From Aurantiacibacter arachoides (GTDB lineage Bacteria > Pseudomonadota > Alphaproteobacteria > Sphingomonadales > Sphingomonadaceae), in NCBI RefSeq assembly GCF_009827335.1, contig NZ_WTYH01000001.1, forward strand, positions 1,550,001-1,614,000: a DNA stretch of 64,000 nucleotides, in the 5' to 3' direction. The notes under the pieces were generated by a model, which ran no database searches, had not been told where the DNA came from, and saw only the letters and a list, made by a program, of their open reading frames with translations. Positions within the stretch are counted from its first letter, which is position 1, and every line of letters starts with the position of its first letter. Below are positions 7,608-16,314 of the stretch, piece after piece. The translations under genes were made by a program, and so were the position numbers.

Positions 7608-9332
7608 ATGGCATCCACTGCCAACCCCACCCGCGACGATTTCGCCGCGATGCTCGACGAACAGTTGGGCGGCGCCGACGGCGGCTTTGAAGGCCGCGTC
7701 GTCAAGGGCACCGTCACCGCCATCGAGAACGGCATGGCGCTCGTCGACGTCGGCCTCAAGAGCGAAGGCCGCATTTCCCTGCGCGAGTTCGAGCGTGGCG
7801 AGGAAGACGGCAGCCACGGCCTGTCCGTGGGCGATGAAGTCGAAGTCTTCGTCGACCGTGTCGAGAACGCCGAGGGCGAAGCCATGCTCAGCCGCGACCG
7901 CGCCCGCCGCGAAGCCGCCTGGGACAAGCTGGAAAGCGAATTTGGCGAAGGCAAGCGCGTCGAAGGCCGCATCTTCGGCCGCGTGAAGGGTGGCTTCACC
8001 GTCGACCTCGACGGCGCCGTGGCCTTCCTGCCCGGCAGCCAGGTCGACATCCGCCCCGTGCGCGACGTCACTCCGCTGATGGACATGCCGCAGCCCTTCC
8101 AGATCCTGAAGATGGATCGTCGCCGCGGCAACATCGTCGTGTCGCGCCGCGCCGTCCTCGAGGAAACCCGTGCAGAGCAGCGCAGCGAGCTGATCGAAGG
8201 CCTGGCCGAAGGTCAGGTCACCGATGGCGTGGTCAAGAACATCACCGACTATGGCGCCTTCGTGGACCTGGGCGGCATTGACGGCCTGCTGCACGTCACC
8301 GACATGAGCTACAAGCGCGTCAACCACCCCAGCGAGGTGATCGAGATCGGTCAGACCGTGACCGTGCAGATCATCCGCATCAACCAGGATACCCAGCGCA
8401 TCAGCCTCGGCATGAAGCAGCTGGAAAGCGATCCGTGGGATGGCGTGGGTGCGAAGTACCCGGTCGGCGCCAAGGTTTCGGGCACCGTCACCAACATCAC
8501 CGAATACGGCGCCTTCGTGGAGCTGGAAGCGGGCATCGAAGGTCTTGTCCACGTCTCCGAAATGAGCTGGACCAAGAAGAACGTGCACCCCGGCAAGATC
8601 GTTTCGACCTCGCAGGAAGTCGAAGTCATGGTGCTGGAAGTGGACGCCGAGAAGCGTCGCATCAGCCTGGGCCTCAAGCAGGCCCACCGCAACCCGTGGG
8701 AAGAGTTCGCCGATGCCCACCCGGTCGGCTCGACCGTCACCGGCGAAGTCAAGAACGCGACCGAGTTCGGCCTGTTCATCGGCCTTCCGGGCGACGTGGA
8801 CGGCATGGTTCACATGTCCGACATCGCCTGGGGCATCTCGGGTGAGGACGCGCTGGCACTGCACCGCAAGGGTGAAGAGGTCGAGGCCGTGGTGCTAGAC
8901 GTCGACATCGACAAGGAGCGCATCAGCCTCGGCATGAAGCAGCTCGAGAAGGGTGCGCCTTCGGAAGCGGGTGCAGCGGGTTCGCTCCGCCGCGGCGAGG
9001 TGGTCACCGTGACCGTGCTCGAAGTGCGCGATGGCGGCCTGGAAGTGCAGGTCGGCGACGACGGCGCGACCGGCTTCATCAAGCGTTCGGACCTCGGCCG
9101 CGACCGCGACGAGCAGCGTCCTGATCGCTTCCAGACGGGCCAGAAGATCGATGCCATGGTCACCGGCTTCGACCGTTCGAAGAAGCCCAACTTCTCCATC
9201 AAGGCGCATCAGATCGCCGAGGAGAAGGAAGCCGTGGCGCAGTTCGGCTCGGCCGATTCGGGTGCCTCGCTCGGCGACATCCTTGGTGCCGCGCTCAAGG
9301 GCGGTGCCGACAAGGACGCCGACAAGAAGTAA
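7608..9332 (+). CDS. rpsA: 30S ribosomal protein S1
   Basis: S1 binds mRNA single strands and helps their loading on the 30S subunit. The 574 residues contain six consecutive S1 (OB-fold) repeats; the later ones show the pattern ITDYGAFVDLGGIDGLLHVTDMS, VHVSEMSW and RISLGLKQ / RISLGMKQL repeated at about 85-residue spacing. I prefer the ATG at 7608 over the in-frame GTG five codons earlier because GAAGGA lies seven bases before the ATG and covers that GTG. A strong terminator follows. Confidence 0.97.
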   Translation: MASTANPTRDDFAAMLDEQLGGADGGFEGRVVKGTVTAIENGMALVDVGLKSEGRISLREFERGEEDGSHGLSVGDEVEVFVDRVENAEGEAMLSRDRARREAAWDKLESEFGEGKRVEGRIFGRVKGGFTVDLDGAVAFLPGSQVDIRPVRDVTPLMDMPQPFQILKMDRRRGNIVVSRRAVLEETRAEQRSELIEGLAEGQVTDGVVKNITDYGAFVDLGGIDGLLHVTDMSYKRVNHPSEVIEIGQTVTVQIIRINQDTQRISLGMKQLESDPWDGVGAKYPVGAKVSGTVTNITEYGAFVELEAGIEGLVHVSEMSWTKKNVHPGKIVSTSQEVEVMVLEVDAEKRRISLGLKQAHRNPWEEFADAHPVGSTVTGEVKNATEFGLFIGLPGDVDGMVHMSDIAWGISGEDALALHRKGEEVEAVVLDVDIDKERISLGMKQLEKGAPSEAGAAGSLRRGEVVTVTVLEVRDGGLEVQVGDDGATGFIKRSDLGRDRDEQRPDRFQTGQKIDAMVTGFDRSKKPNFSIKAHQIAEEKEAVAQFGSADSGASLGDILGAALKGGADKDADKK

Positions 9333-9360
9333 GCCGCGCGAACATTCGCAAGGCTAATGG

Positions 9361-9396
9361 AAAGGCCCGTCCGCTCACCCGAGCGGGCGGGCCTTT
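9361..9396 (+). terminator. Intrinsic terminator after rpsA
   Basis: A 16-bp stem (AAAGGCCCGTCCGCTC with GAGCGGGCGGGCCTTT, two G-U pairs) with loop ACCC ends in a TTT run. It is placed 28 bases after the rpsA stop. Confidence 0.9.
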
Positions 9397-9428
9397 CCTG
9401 TTTCGGCGGGCGCGCCTAGGATGGCCGC

Positions 9429-10184
9429 ATGCTCGAAATTCACCAATTCCCCTGCCTCACCGACAACTACGGCTTCCTGCTGCACGATCCGGACAGCGGA
9501 GAGACGGCGGCAATCGATACGCCGGACGGCGAGGAATACCTGCGCCAGGCCCAGGCCAGGCAATGGCGTATCACCGCGATCTGGAACACCCACTGGCATC
9601 CCGATCACACCGGCGGCAACGCGGCCATCGTGGCGGCGACCGGTGCCACGGTCGTCGCCCCGGCAGAGGTGGAACGCATCGCCCCCGTCGATCGGATCGT
9701 GGCGAGCGGCGACATGGTGATGCTCGGCAAGCACGAGGCACAAGTGATGGACGTGGGCGGACATACGAAGGGCCACATCGCCTACCACCTGCCGGTAGAC
9801 GGCCTGGCGTTCGTTGGTGACAGCCTGTTCGCGCTGGGGTGTGGGCGGATGTTCGAAGGCACCCCGCAACAGTTCTGGGCCAGCCTCGCCCGGCTCAAGT
9901 CCCTGCCCGCAGAGACCACGATCTACTGCGCGCACGAATACAGCCTCGCCAATGCCCGCTTCGCGCTGCACGCCGACCAGGGGAACGACGCTTTGGTGAT
10001 CTATGCCCGCGAGATCGAGGACAAGCGCGAGCGCGGTGAGTGGACCGTGCCCTTCCCGCTCGCCCGCGAGCTTGCCACCAACCCCTTCCTGCGCGCCGAC
10101 GATCCTGAAATGGCGGCGCACTGGGGCGGTGACGCACCGCACGAGACACTCGCTGCGCTGAGGGCAGCCAAGGATGCGTTCTGA
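9429..10184 (+). CDS. gloB: Hydroxyacylglutathione hydrolase (glyoxalase II)
   Basis: Hydrolyses S-D-lactoylglutathione to D-lactate and glutathione in methylglyoxal detoxification. The 251 residues show the binuclear metal motif THWHPDHTGG near residue 54, VGGHTKGHIAYH with the next His ligand, FVGDSLFALGCGRMFEG with the bridging Asp, and CAHEYSLANARFA with the last His, all diagnostic of GloB rather than a generic beta-lactamase fold. The C-terminal segment NPFLRADDPEM is the glyoxalase II glutathione-binding region. Only three bases separate it from the GrpB gene. Confidence 0.95.
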   Translation: MLEIHQFPCLTDNYGFLLHDPDSGETAAIDTPDGEEYLRQAQARQWRITAIWNTHWHPDHTGGNAAIVAATGATVVAPAEVERIAPVDRIVASGDMVMLGKHEAQVMDVGGHTKGHIAYHLPVDGLAFVGDSLFALGCGRMFEGTPQQFWASLARLKSLPAETTIYCAHEYSLANARFALHADQGNDALVIYAREIEDKRERGEWTVPFPLARELATNPFLRADDPEMAAHWGGDAPHETLAALRAAKDAF

Positions 10185-10186
10185 AT

Positions 10187-10696
10187 GTGGCACCAGTGCT
10201 GAAAGAGCACTGTTCGGGATGGGCCGCAGCTTTCAGCCGCGAGCGGGACGCGATCGAGCGCGCTCTTGCACCCGGCCCGTGCGAGCTTCACCATATCGGC
10301 AGTACCGCTGTGCCCGGCCTGATCGCAAAACCAGTGATCGATATCCTACTGGTGGTGCCTGCCATCGGCGCGCTGAATGATACGGCGGTGACCGCATTGG
10401 GATACGTGGCGCGCGGCGAATACGGCATCCCGGGCAGGCGCTACTTCGTACGGCGCACGGGAGAGGCGCTCGACGTCCACCTGCATGCTTTCGCCCAGGG
10501 CGACCGACATGTTCGCCACCATCTCGCTTTCCGCGACCTGCTGCGCCGAAGCGAGACTTCTCGCGCCCGCTACGCCGCCGCGAAGCGCGCTGCGCTCCAG
10601 CGGTCGGGGGGTGACAAGGCGACATACCAGTCGCTGAAATCGCCGGTCGTGATTGAACTGCTGGCCGAGGCGCTTCAGTCGCCGCTGCCGGGATAG
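10187..10696 (+). CDS. GrpB family protein (UPF0157, nucleotidyltransferase fold)
   Basis: The 169-residue protein has the family signature HHIGSTAVPGLIAKPVIDI near residue 36, the VHLHAFAQGDRHVRHHLAFRDLLR block and the C-terminal KATYQSLKSPVVIELL. GrpB proteins belong to the nucleotidyltransferase superfamily; some are fused to dephospho-CoA kinase, but the activity of free-standing members is unknown. The start is GTG; the ATG two bases earlier is in another frame and closes after five codons. The 3' end overlaps the convergent flavodoxin-like gene by 22 bases. Confidence 0.9.
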   Translation: MAPVLKEHCSGWAAAFSRERDAIERALAPGPCELHHIGSTAVPGLIAKPVIDILLVVPAIGALNDTAVTALGYVARGEYGIPGRRYFVRRTGEALDVHLHAFAQGDRHVRHHLAFRDLLRRSETSRARYAAAKRAALQRSGGDKATYQSLKSPVVIELLAEALQSPLPG

Positions 10697-11307
10697 GGAT
10701 CGGCCTTGAGCAGCTTCGTGAGGTGGGCCGCGTTGCCGGCCACCATGCCAGCGGTCTCGGTCACCTTTTTCGGAGTGCTTTCGAGATCCTTGAAGTCCTT
10801 TGATCCCATGGCCTCGCCCACCCAGTAACAGGCGGCGACGGCGGGGATCGTCCAGCCGGTATCGTTGAGGCTCTGGAACAGCTGCGAACTCGACCAGTGC
10901 GCGCCGTCCTCATTGCCGACAATCGCCGCCACGGCGACCTTGCCGTAGCTTGGCATCCGGCCCGCATCGTCGGTTTCGGACAGAAAGGCGTCCATCCGCT
11001 CCAGCACGCGCTTGGCGATGGAGCCGATCTGGCCCATCCAGATGGGTCCGCCGAAGATCAGGATGTCATGGGCGAGGATCTTCTCGCGCAAGGCTGGCCA
11101 ATCGTCGCCCTCGCCTTCGTCGGAAGTGACGCCGGGCTTTACGTCGTAATCAGCAATGCGGATGGTCTCCGCGATTTCGACGTCGTGTTCGCCGAACGCC
11201 TTGCCAAGCACCGCGATCATCGCATCGGTCGAGCTGTCCTCGTTTCCCTTGCTCGCCTTGAGCGAGCAATTGATGGCAATGGCTGTAACTTTTGTGTCGG
11301 CGGGCAT
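10675..11307 (-). CDS. Flavodoxin-like NAD(P)H-dependent FMN reductase family protein
   Basis: The 210 residues fit the flavodoxin fold: an N-terminal FMN phosphate loop INCSLKASKGNEDSST, ILIFGGPIWMGQIGSIAKRVLERMD with the isoalloxazine-contacting GPIWMGQ, and VAAIVGNEDGAHWSSSQLFQSLNDTGW. Members reduce flavins, quinones or azo compounds; which one applies cannot be told. The ribosome site AGGAG is eight bases before the ATG but lies within a perfect inverted repeat. It follows the F0 operon in the same direction but a hairpin separates them. Confidence 0.85.
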   Translation of the reverse strand: MPADTKVTAIAINCSLKASKGNEDSSTDAMIAVLGKAFGEHDVEIAETIRIADYDVKPGVTSDEGEGDDWPALREKILAHDILIFGGPIWMGQIGSIAKRVLERMDAFLSETDDAGRMPSYGKVAVAAIVGNEDGAHWSSSQLFQSLNDTGWTIPAVAACYWVGEAMGSKDFKDLESTPKKVTETAGMVAGNAAHLTKLLKADPYPGSGD

Positions 11308-11315
11308 GACGCGGT

Positions 11316-11333
11316 CTCCTGAATTGTCAGGAG
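11316..11333 (-). promoter_or_regulatory. Hairpin that covers the ribosome binding site of the flavodoxin-like gene
   Basis: On the minus strand CTCCTGA-CAAT-TCAGGAG forms a perfect 7-bp stem. Its 3' arm is the ribosome site itself, eight bases before the start codon, so the folded form would block initiation. Confidence 0.5.
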
Positions 11334-11346
11334 GTTAACGCACCGA

Positions 11347-11364
11347 TCCGGAAGGTTTTCCGGA
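11347..11364 (-). terminator. Possible terminator hairpin after the F0 operon
   Basis: TCCGGAA-AACC-TTCCGGA is a perfect 7-bp stem 17 bases past the atpF stop on the minus strand. There is no T run after it, so termination would be weak or Rho-assisted. Confidence 0.4.
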
Positions 11365-11380
11365 CCCCCGCACAAAAAGT

Positions 11381-11959
11381 TCAAAGCTGGCCGATAACCT
11401 CGTCCGCCAGCACGCGATCGGCGGCGGCATCGTGCTTGCTTGCAATCAGGCGGGCCGCGGCCCTGGTCGACGCATCGGCCGCACGCGCGCGCAATTCGGC
11501 CACGGCGGTGCGCTCGGCAGCACCGATCCGGTCCTCGGCCATACGCTCGCGCCGCGCCACCATCGCGGCAGTGTCGGCCTCGGCCTTGGTGACGATGCCT
11601 TCCGCCTCGCGGCGGGCGTTGTCGATCATCGCCTCGGCATCCTTTTCGGCGCCGGCGATCTTGTTCGCATATTCCTGCCGCAAGGCCTCGGCCTCGGCGC
11701 GAAGCTGCCTGGCCTCGTCAAGATTATCGCGGATCGCCTTGATCTTGGCATCAAGCCCGCCGGCGATGGTGCGATGCACCTTCGCGCCGAGAAATGCGAT
11801 CAGCAGCAGCACCAGCATGGCAATGCTGACCCACTGGTAAGGCGCAAGGCCCAAAAGCTCGGGCGCGGCGTGCTGGCCGGCGCCGCCGTGGGCGTCGGCT
11901 ACCTCGATCTGCGCCTCGCTGGTGGCGAAGACTTCGGGCATGGATTCGGTGCTAACCAC
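11381..11959 (-). CDS. atpF: F0 ATP synthase subunit b
   Basis: Part of the peripheral stalk linking F0 to F1. The 192 residues have an Ala/Gly-rich N-terminal extension of about 40, one membrane helix (YQWVSIAMLVLLLIAFLGAKV) and then a long charged coiled coil with many Ala, Glu and Arg. It overlaps the b' gene by eight bases. Length and position after b' match the alphaproteobacterial F0 order. Confidence 0.93.
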   Translation of the reverse strand: MVSTESMPEVFATSEAQIEVADAHGGAGQHAAPELLGLAPYQWVSIAMLVLLLIAFLGAKVHRTIAGGLDAKIKAIRDNLDEARQLRAEAEALRQEYANKIAGAEKDAEAMIDNARREAEGIVTKAEADTAAMVARRERMAEDRIGAAERTAVAELRARAADASTRAAARLIASKHDAAADRVLADEVIGQL

Positions 11960-12446
11960 GGGTCATGACCTCCTGCACGGCGGTTCGCGCGTCGGCATCG
12001 CTGACCGTCACGCGGGCAAACTGCCGGACGATGTCCTGCGCCGCTTCCACGGCAACGGTCTCGATCTCGGCGGCGGCGGCGTCGCGGCTGGCGGCGATGC
12101 GCGCCTCGGCCTCTTCCAGGCGGGTATCAATACCGGTCTGGACGGTCGCGAGACGGGCCTCCGTCGACGCCTGGGCCCTGGCCTTTGCTTCACCCACGAT
12201 GGCCTGCGCGCTCTCGCGGTTGGCATTTTCGCGGGTGCGCCATGCCTCTTCCTGCTCGTCGGCCGCATCGCGGGCTGCCTGCGCCGCGGCAAGATCGCTG
12301 GCGATCTGGCGATCGCGGGCGTCCACCGTGGAGGTGACCTTGGGCACCATGCCCTTGCCCACGACAAAGAACACGAGCCCGAAGATCACGACCAGCCAGA
12401 ACAGCTGGCTGGACCAGATTTCGAACATTTGATCTATCTGGGGCAT
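11952..12446 (-). CDS. atpF': F0 ATP synthase subunit b'
   Basis: The second stalk polypeptide, which pairs with b as a heterodimer in alphaproteobacteria and photosynthetic organisms. The 164 residues begin MPQIDQMFEIWSSQLFWLVVIFGLVFFVV, the typical b' membrane helix preceded by PQ(I/L)D, followed by a coiled coil with DARDRQIASDLAAAQAARD. It lies between atpE and atpF and overlaps the latter. Confidence 0.93.
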   Translation of the reverse strand: MPQIDQMFEIWSSQLFWLVVIFGLVFFVVGKGMVPKVTSTVDARDRQIASDLAAAQAARDAADEQEEAWRTRENANRESAQAIVGEAKARAQASTEARLATVQTGIDTRLEEAEARIAASRDAAAAEIETVAVEAAQDIVRQFARVTVSDADARTAVQEVMTRG

Positions 12447-12524
12447 GGACGGATTCCGCCTATCGGCAACAAGTCAGGTCGAGACGAACGGCCGGGCGCG
12501 CTGGCCCGGCCGGTATGGCAATGA

Positions 12525-12749
12525 TCAGACGAAGAGAATGATCATCGCGACGACGAATGCCAGCAGGCCGAGAAGCTCGGCAGCGGCAAAGCCGATGAAC
12601 AGGCGGCCCTGCTGGCCATCGGCAGCACCCGGATTGCGCAGCGCGCCATCGAGGAACGAGCCGAACACGTTGCCCACGCCGAGCGCGGCCATGCCGGCAC
12701 CGATAGCGGCCAGGCCGGCACCGATCATCTTTGCAGCTTCGAGATCCAT
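12525..12749 (-). CDS. atpE: F0 ATP synthase subunit c
   Basis: Forms the proton-driven rotor ring. The 74-residue hairpin has helix 1 with GAGLAAIGAGMAALGVG, the polar loop ALRNPG (Arg38, Asn39, Pro40) contacting gamma/epsilon, and helix 2 with the proton-carrying Glu58 in FAAAELLGLLAF. No sodium-binding pattern is apparent, so proton coupling is expected. Confidence 0.97.
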   Translation of the reverse strand: MDLEAAKMIGAGLAAIGAGMAALGVGNVFGSFLDGALRNPGAADGQQGRLFIGFAAAELLGLLAFVVAMIILFV

Positions 12750-12795
12750 GTGAATTTCCTTTCGAGTGTATTCTTAAGCGAATGTAACGGTGAAC

Positions 12796-13587
12796 TTAGT
12801 GCAGGTTCTCGGCATCGTTGATGTAGAGCGACGAGAGCAGCGCAAAGACGTAGGCCTGGATACCGGCGACGAGGATTTCCAGCGCGCAGATGGCGACCAT
12901 CAGCAGAAAGCTGGGAATGCCCACGAGCACGCCGAACCCGGCACCCGCGTTCCACCCGTCGATCACGAAGCTGGACAGCACTTCCAGCAGGACGTGGCCG
13001 GCCATCATGGCGACGAACAGTCGCAGGCCGAGGCTGAAGGGGCGGAACAGAAACGAGATGAACTCGATCGGCGCGATCACGAAGACCATTGGCAATGGCG
13101 TGCCGGCAGGCACGAACAGGCTGAAGAAATGCAGCCCGTGCTTCCAGAAACCGACGATCAGCACGATGGCGAAGCTGAGAATGGCCAGAATGCCGGTGAT
13201 GGTGAAATGGCTGGTAAAGGTGAACGGGTGCACGCCCACCACGCCCAGCGGCATCAGGCCAAGGATGTTCGCGAACAGGATGAACATGAACAGGCTGAAG
13301 ATATAGGGCAGGTACTTGCGCCCGTTCTTGCCGATGTTGGCATCCAGCATGTCGTCGATGAAGCCGGTGAAGCTTTCCACCGTCATCTGCCAGCGGCCCG
13401 GGACGATCTGCTGGCGCATGCCGCCCAGCATGAACACGAACAGCACGACCGCCGTGATCAGCATCCACAGCGCGGAGTTGGTGAAGGCGATGTTATAGCC
13501 GCCGATGGCCAGACCGTCGGTGCCGAAAAGCGGCTCCACGGTGAACTGGTGCATGGGATCGACCTTGGCGGTTTCGGCAGCTGCCAC
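12796..13587 (-). CDS. atpB: F0 ATP synthase subunit a
   Basis: The stator channel subunit. The 263 residues include five to six membrane helices; the essential arginine is in FSLGLRLFVAMMAGH, matching E. coli Arg210. The E. coli sequence continues GNM, here VAM, a substitution I believe is usual in sphingomonads. The C-terminal helix contains LVAGIQAYVFALLSSLYINDA with the conserved Gln and Tyr. It follows atpI after 12 bases. Confidence 0.96.
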   Translation of the reverse strand: MAAAETAKVDPMHQFTVEPLFGTDGLAIGGYNIAFTNSALWMLITAVVLFVFMLGGMRQQIVPGRWQMTVESFTGFIDDMLDANIGKNGRKYLPYIFSLFMFILFANILGLMPLGVVGVHPFTFTSHFTITGILAILSFAIVLIVGFWKHGLHFFSLFVPAGTPLPMVFVIAPIEFISFLFRPFSLGLRLFVAMMAGHVLLEVLSSFVIDGWNAGAGFGVLVGIPSFLLMVAICALEILVAGIQAYVFALLSSLYINDAENLH

Positions 13588-13599
13588 GACTGTTCGTCC

Positions 13600-13941
13600 T
13601 TACCCGTCCTGTGTGTCGCCACCCGATGCCGGGGGGCGCGAAGAATTGCGAATGATGTTCCAGAAGGCGACCACGATGCCGACACCCAGACCGCCCAGCA
13701 GACCCCACGGATTGACGCCGAAGAACCAGCCAATGGTCCATCCGACGATCGCACCGCCAAGAAGCCCACCGAGCAGATCCGTCAGCGCCCGGCTGGCAGC
13801 CTTGCCGCCAGCATCAACGCCTTGCACCTGCGGCCGGTTGCGCTGCTCTTCCCGCTCGCGTGCGGCAGCAAGCCGCGCTTCGAGCGCGTCGATCCGCGCA
13901 TCCTCACCGATGGGTTCCCGAGCGGGTTTCTCGTCGCTCAC
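13600..13941 (-). CDS. atpI: AtpI/AtpZ family F0 assembly protein
   Basis: The 113 residues have a charged N-terminal part and two membrane helices (LLGGLLGGAIVGWTIGWFFG and PWGLLGGLGVGIVVAFWNII), typical of the small protein encoded first in F0 operons. Family members help c-ring assembly or magnesium uptake; the exact role is unproven here. It is the first gene of the F0 operon. Confidence 0.88.
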   Translation of the reverse strand: MSDEKPAREPIGEDARIDALEARLAAAREREEQRNRPQVQGVDAGGKAASRALTDLLGGLLGGAIVGWTIGWFFGVNPWGLLGGLGVGIVVAFWNIIRNSSRPPASGGDTQDG

Positions 13942-14103
13942 GCCTGATCCTCCGTAATGGGAAATGGCATGGGCAAAGAGGTGCCCGCCAAGGGCGCCGC
14001 CCCCTTAGGCGGGGGGTTCTGGCAAGTCAACCGGTGGTCGGCCCCTCGAACCGACAGACTTGCCGAACAGGCCATGTTGCGGCCCTTGCGGGCCAAAGGT
14101 AAT

Positions 14104-14180
<77 letters not shown>

Positions 14181-14345
14181 ACACGTGGACCCGCCCCTAC
14201 GGACTGCGCCATTGCGGTGCAAGCTGCATTCGCGAAAGGCTCTTCGGTAGACTACGCAGGAACACCTGCTGCGGCGCGCCGCTAAGCCTCCGCTGCCGAG
14301 CCAGCGCAGCGCGCACGCTGCTGCGGGGCGGCCTAGCCGTGGGCG

Positions 14346-14735
14346 ATGCTCATGTCCGCAATCAGCCTCGCCGTGGCGCTCGCCGCGCCCTGCTCTGTCA
14401 CCGATGGCGATACGATCCGCTGCGGCGACAAAAGAATCCGCATCACCGGCATCGATGCGCCCGAAACCCGCGCCTGCCGTCAGGGACGCCAGTGCGTGCC
14501 GGGCGATGGCGCTGCCTCGACCCGCGCCATGGAGCAGCTGATGGCGGGAGCCGCGCTCACCATTGTGCGGCTGGGGCGCGATCGGTACGGGCGCACGCTG
14601 GCGGTGGTCTACGCTGACGGAACCAGCGTCGCCTGCGCACAACTTGCCGCCGGGCAGGCATTCTACATGGCGCGGTGGGACGATGAGCGGCGGGTTGCTG
14701 CGGACTGCCCCCACCTGACGAATCGCGTCGCGTGA
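14346..14735 (+). CDS. Thermonuclease family protein (SNase-like), probably exported
   Basis: The 129 residues keep the staphylococcal nuclease core: CSVTDGDTIRCGDKRIRITGIDAPETR with the metal and catalytic Asp/Arg pattern, CVPGDGAASTRAMEQL, and RDRYGRTLAVVYADG carrying the second catalytic Arg. A short hydrophobic N-terminus (MSAISLAVALAAPC) suggests export. The first ATG at 14346 is used; a second ATG six bases later is equally possible, and no good ribosome site is visible. It lies between two tRNA genes on the opposite strand. Confidence 0.82.
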   Translation: MLMSAISLAVALAAPCSVTDGDTIRCGDKRIRITGIDAPETRACRQGRQCVPGDGAASTRAMEQLMAGAALTIVRLGRDRYGRTLAVVYADGTSVACAQLAAGQAFYMARWDDERRVAADCPHLTNRVA

Positions 14736-14745
14736 GAAAAGGCGC

Positions 14746-14821
14746 TGGTGGGCCCGGCAGGATTCGAACCCGCGACCTAGCCGTTATGAGCGGCCAGCTC
14801 TAACCGCTGAGCTACAGGCCC
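14746..14821 (-). tRNA. tRNA with CAT anticodon, most likely tRNA-Ile2
   Basis: A 76-nt cloverleaf with acceptor GGGCCTG/CGGGCCC (one U-G), D arm TAGCTCAGCGGTTAGAGC, anticodon loop CTCATAA and encoded CCA. The acceptor sequence and the anticodon stem closing GGCCG/CGGCT match isoleucine tRNAs whose C34 is changed to lysidine by TilS to read AUA, rather than initiator (CGCGGGG) or elongator Met tRNAs. Automated tools may label it Met. Confidence 0.85.
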
Positions 14822-14868
14822 CCAGCCCGCCCGGCCCTATCGCCCGAGCGGGTTCGCATCAAGCGATG

Positions 14869-16260
14869 TCAGTCAGCGGCAGCGGCATTGCCCATGATCG
14901 GCCCGGCTTCGTTGGCCAGCACCGCCGTCACCGCGGTCCACACCGCCACGTTTTGCGCCAGGTCCGCCGGATCGACCTTGTCGAGGGTGTCGTTGGCCGT
15001 GTGGTGCAGGTCGAAATACCGCAGGCCGTCCTGCTGCAGGTCGACGATGGCCCCGCGCTGATCCCGCATGATGTTGAGATCGGCCCCGCCGCTGGCGACG
15101 AGGTTTGCCGCCGGCAGAACGCCGTAACCCGATACCGCGCGGGCAAGGCGCGCCCACAGGTCCGGATTGCCCTCGGTAAAATTGGTTTCCATGCGCCAGA
15201 TGCGCCCGGCGCCAAAATCGCTCTCGATACCCACGGCCATCGGTTCGTCCCGGTGCGCGGCGGAATAGGCGGCGGAACCCCACAGGCCGTTTTCCTCGGC
15301 ACCGGCAAACAGCACGCGAATCGTGCGCAGCGGCTGGCCCTGCTCCGCCACGCGCAGCGCGGTGGCGGCGGCGATGGCGCAGCCGCTGGCATCGTCGATG
15401 GCGCCCGTTCCCTCGTCCCAGCTGTCCAGGTGGCAGGCGAGCAAGACCGGCGGCAGCGACGGGTCGCGTCCGGTGATCTCGCCGGTCACGTTGCCGCTCG
15501 TCACCTCGCCTAGCTGGCGCGGGGTAAGGACGAGCTCGATTCGCACGGGCTCTCCGCCAGCCTCGGCACGGCGCAGCAGGCGTTCGAGCTGATCAGCGTC
15601 CGGATTGCTCAGCGCGGCGGCGGGAATGGCCGCGGTGCCGGCGGGAAAGGTGGTGGAGCCGGTGTGCGGGAGCCGGTCGTTGTCGCTGCCGATGGAGCGG
15701 ATCAGCATGCCCGCCGCACCCTTGCTGGCGGCAATGGCCGGACCCTGCCGCCGGGGCGAGCCGAAATAGCCGTAGTGCGAGCCGTCCTGCGTGGCACGCA
15801 TGGAATGGCCGACATAGGCGATCTTTCCCGCCAGGCTCCCTGCTGGCGCGGCGCGCAGATCCTCGATGGTGGCGAAATGCACGACCTCGGCGGTAATGCC
15901 GGCGGCGGGCGTTGCGCCGCTGTAGCCAAGGGCGGTCAGAACCAGCGGCTGGGCGCTTTCACCCACGATGCGCGCGCGCTGTTCGCCGCGCAGCCAGCCG
16001 GGCATGGGAAAGGGCTCGTCCACCACGTTGACGAAGCCGTGCGCACGCAGCCACTCCATCGCCCAGGCACGGCCCCTCGCCTCGTCCGGCGTGCCGGCAA
16101 GGCGCGGGCCTATTTCTGTGGTGATGCCTTCGAGAAAGTCCCAGGCGATCTCGTCGTGCGCGCCCGGCTCCATGCCGTAACGGCTGTCGTAACGCTGCGC
16201 ATCGGCGGTGGCGGGAATGGCGAGCGAGAGCGCGGTGAGCGCAAGTAGGCTTTTGTGCAT
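14869..16260 (-). CDS. Exported M28 family metallopeptidase with PA domain
   Basis: The 463-residue protein has a signal peptide (MHKSLLALTALSLAIPATADAQ). A PA-like insert around residues 110-240 is followed by the co-catalytic zinc peptidase core: CHLDSWDEGTGAIDDASG with His and bridging Asp, AGAEENGLWGS with the catalytic Glu pair, ESDFGAG with the next Asp, and FDLHHTANDTLDKV with the last His. It is probably a periplasmic or secreted aminopeptidase or carboxypeptidase; substrate unknown. Confidence 0.92.
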   Translation of the reverse strand: MHKSLLALTALSLAIPATADAQRYDSRYGMEPGAHDEIAWDFLEGITTEIGPRLAGTPDEARGRAWAMEWLRAHGFVNVVDEPFPMPGWLRGEQRARIVGESAQPLVLTALGYSGATPAAGITAEVVHFATIEDLRAAPAGSLAGKIAYVGHSMRATQDGSHYGYFGSPRRQGPAIAASKGAAGMLIRSIGSDNDRLPHTGSTTFPAGTAAIPAAALSNPDADQLERLLRRAEAGGEPVRIELVLTPRQLGEVTSGNVTGEITGRDPSLPPVLLACHLDSWDEGTGAIDDASGCAIAAATALRVAEQGQPLRTIRVLFAGAEENGLWGSAAYSAAHRDEPMAVGIESDFGAGRIWRMETNFTEGNPDLWARLARAVSGYGVLPAANLVASGGADLNIMRDQRGAIVDLQQDGLRYFDLHHTANDTLDKVDPADLAQNVAVWTAVTAVLANEAGPIMGNAAAAD

Positions 16261-16314
16261 GGTCGATGGCTAGGCGATGGCCGGCGCGCTGCCAAGAGGC
16301 GAAAGCCGCAGCTG

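Noticed and set aside
6636..8864. 742-codon open frame on the minus strand opposite the GT11 gene and rpsA
   Set aside because: It is antisense to two well-supported genes, has no domain similarity, and long antisense frames are expected at this GC content.
7608..9332. Direct DNA repeats inside rpsA
   Set aside because: They reflect the repeated S1 domains of the protein, not a separate element.
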